Position numbers and translations under genes: made by a program. Shown piece after piece: positions 41,222 through 43,970 of a stretch of 43,970 nucleotides of DNA (within the stretch, counting starts at the first letter, position 1; the number at the start of each line of letters is the position of its first letter). The stretch comes from Oscillospiraceae bacterium. GTDB taxonomy: Bacteria > Bacillota > Clostridia > Oscillospirales > Oscillospiraceae. The stretch spans positions 1 through 43,970 of the forward strand of contig JAFXPO010000006.1 of NCBI GenBank assembly GCA_017527825.1, written 5' to 3'. The notes under the pieces are model-generated. The model did not search any database, was not told where the DNA came from, and saw only the letters and a list, made by a program, of their open reading frames with translations.

Positions 41222-41692
41222 GTGCCCAGAAGAGGTAATGTTCCCAAGAGAGAAGTTCTGCCCGATCCTATGTACAACAGCGTACTGGTGACGAAGCTGG
41301 TCAACTCCATTATGCTCGACGGCAAGAAGGGTGTTGCACAGAAGGTCGTATACGGCGCGTTCGATACCATCAAGGAGAAGACGGGCAACGAGCCGCTTGA
41401 CGTGTTCACGCAGGCGCTCGAAAACATCATGCCGAGTCTTGAGGTCAAGGCCCGCCGTGTCGGCGGCGCGACCTATCAGGTCCCGATGGAGGTCCGTCCG
41501 GCCCGCCGTCAGACCCTCGGTCTTCGCTGGCTGACCACCTATGCGCGCGCTCGCGGCGAGCGCACCATGGCGGAGCGCCTGGCTGGCGAGATTATGGACG
41601 CTGCCAACAACACCGGCAGCGCCGTGAAAAAGCGTGAAGATACCCATAAGATGGCCGAATCCAACAAGGCATTCGCCCACTTCCGCTGGTAA
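41222..41692 (+). CDS. rpsG: 30S ribosomal protein S7
   Basis: The GTG at 41222, after GAAGGAGGGAAG, gives 156 residues, the usual S7 length. It has [75 protein letters not shown] and a C-terminus ending KAFAHFRW. S7 starts assembly of the 30S head and contacts mRNA and E-site tRNA. The longer reading from an upstream ATG would run through the ribosome binding site, so the GTG is preferred. fusA follows after 15 bases. Confidence 0.97.
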   Translation: MPRRGNVPKREVLPDPMYNSVLVTKLVNSIMLDGKKGVAQKVVYGAFDTIKEKTGNEPLDVFTQALENIMPSLEVKARRVGGATYQVPMEVRPARRQTLGLRWLTTYARARGERTMAERLAGEIMDAANNTGSAVKKREDTHKMAESNKAFAHFRW

Positions 41693-41707
41693 GGCAGGTA
41701 TTGCTTT

Positions 41708-43795
<2,088 letters not shown>

Positions 43796-43810
43796 GCCTT
43801 AAATTAACTA

Positions 43811-43839
43811 TTGCAAAATAGCGTAACATACTGTAAAAT
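43811..43839 (+). promoter_or_regulatory. tuf: Probable promoter for tuf
   Basis: TTGCAA (43811-43816) and TAAAAT (43834-43839) are 17 bases apart, 64 bases before the tuf ATG. GCGTAACA in the spacer and TGTTATGC downstream form an imperfect inverted repeat around the -10 box. Confidence 0.6.
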
Positions 43840-43903
43840 AGTCGTGTTATGCGATAATGTACCGAACAACAACGAAACGAATTATCTTACAGGAGGATTA
43901 CAA

Positions 43904-43970
43904 ATGGCTAAGCAGAAATTCGAGCGTACCAAGCCCCATGTAAACATTGGTACCATTGGTCACGTCGACC
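43904..43970 (+). CDS. tuf: Elongation factor Tu, 5' end only
   Basis: AGGAGG lies 9 bases before the ATG at 43904. The first 22 codons read [21 protein letters not shown], the N-terminus of EF-Tu running into the first GTPase motif (GHVDHGKTT expected next). The window ends here, so the gene is partial by window edge and not broken. It closes the str operon order rpsL-rpsG-fusA-tuf. Confidence 0.95.
   Translation, partial: MAKQKFERTKPHVNIGTIGHVD

Overview
The window looks like the chromosome of an anaerobic, GC-rich Firmicute, most plausibly a gut Clostridia of the Oscillospirales/Oscillospiraceae type. The reasons are a two-gene SufC/SufB iron-sulfur system, the Asp23-like/FakA pair, an S-layer-homology (SLH) protein, ferredoxin-type oxidoreductases, strongly GC-biased third codon positions, and AGGAGG-type ribosome binding sites with sigma-A promoters spaced 17 bases. 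The taxonomic call is inference. No rRNA, tRNA, CRISPR array or intact insertion sequence was seen.

Region 1 (1-2.3 kb) is a decayed, recombined stretch. It holds a RhuM-type protein that has lost its front half, a small GIY-YIG nuclease, four inverted repeats (two of them perfect palindromes without a loop, built alike), a WYL regulator joined out of frame to the end of a PAP2 phosphatase, and a LOG-family gene cut after 38 codons whose promoter survives.

Region 2 (2.3-17.9 kb) is housekeeping and metabolism. It carries a small lipoprotein, an unknown protein and an iron-sulfur aldo/keto reductase in one probable operon, then a GH13 amylase with an odd tail, an SGNH hydrolase, an FAD oxidoreductase with an HD phosphohydrolase, sufCB, a ferritin-like protein, yloU-fakA, a beta-CASP metallo-hydrolase with rlmD, and a membrane diguanylate cyclase.

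Region 3 (17.9-28.2 kb) is the most unusual part and looks like a regulated cell-surface glycan locus. A GH32-like lipoprotein and a LacI-type repressor are convergent. Divergent from the repressor is an operon of a lipoprotein (Ig-like domain plus about three carbohydrate-binding-like modules) and a 1752-residue secreted protein made of about ten related beta-sandwich modules and two copper-amine-oxidase-N-like domains. TGTAAA/TTTACA boxes crowd the promoters of all three transcription units, which suggests one regulon. No sugar transporter is present; the next gene is a separately promoted sodium symporter.

Region 4 (28.2-44 kb) has the NSS symporter, a double terminator whose second stem contains the -35 box of the rpoB promoter, rpoB-rpoC, then an SLH-serine hydrolase and a CapA-like lipoprotein inserted before the str operon (rpsL, rpsG, fusA, start of tuf). 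Very long open frames opposite rpoBC and other genes are composition shadows and were left out.
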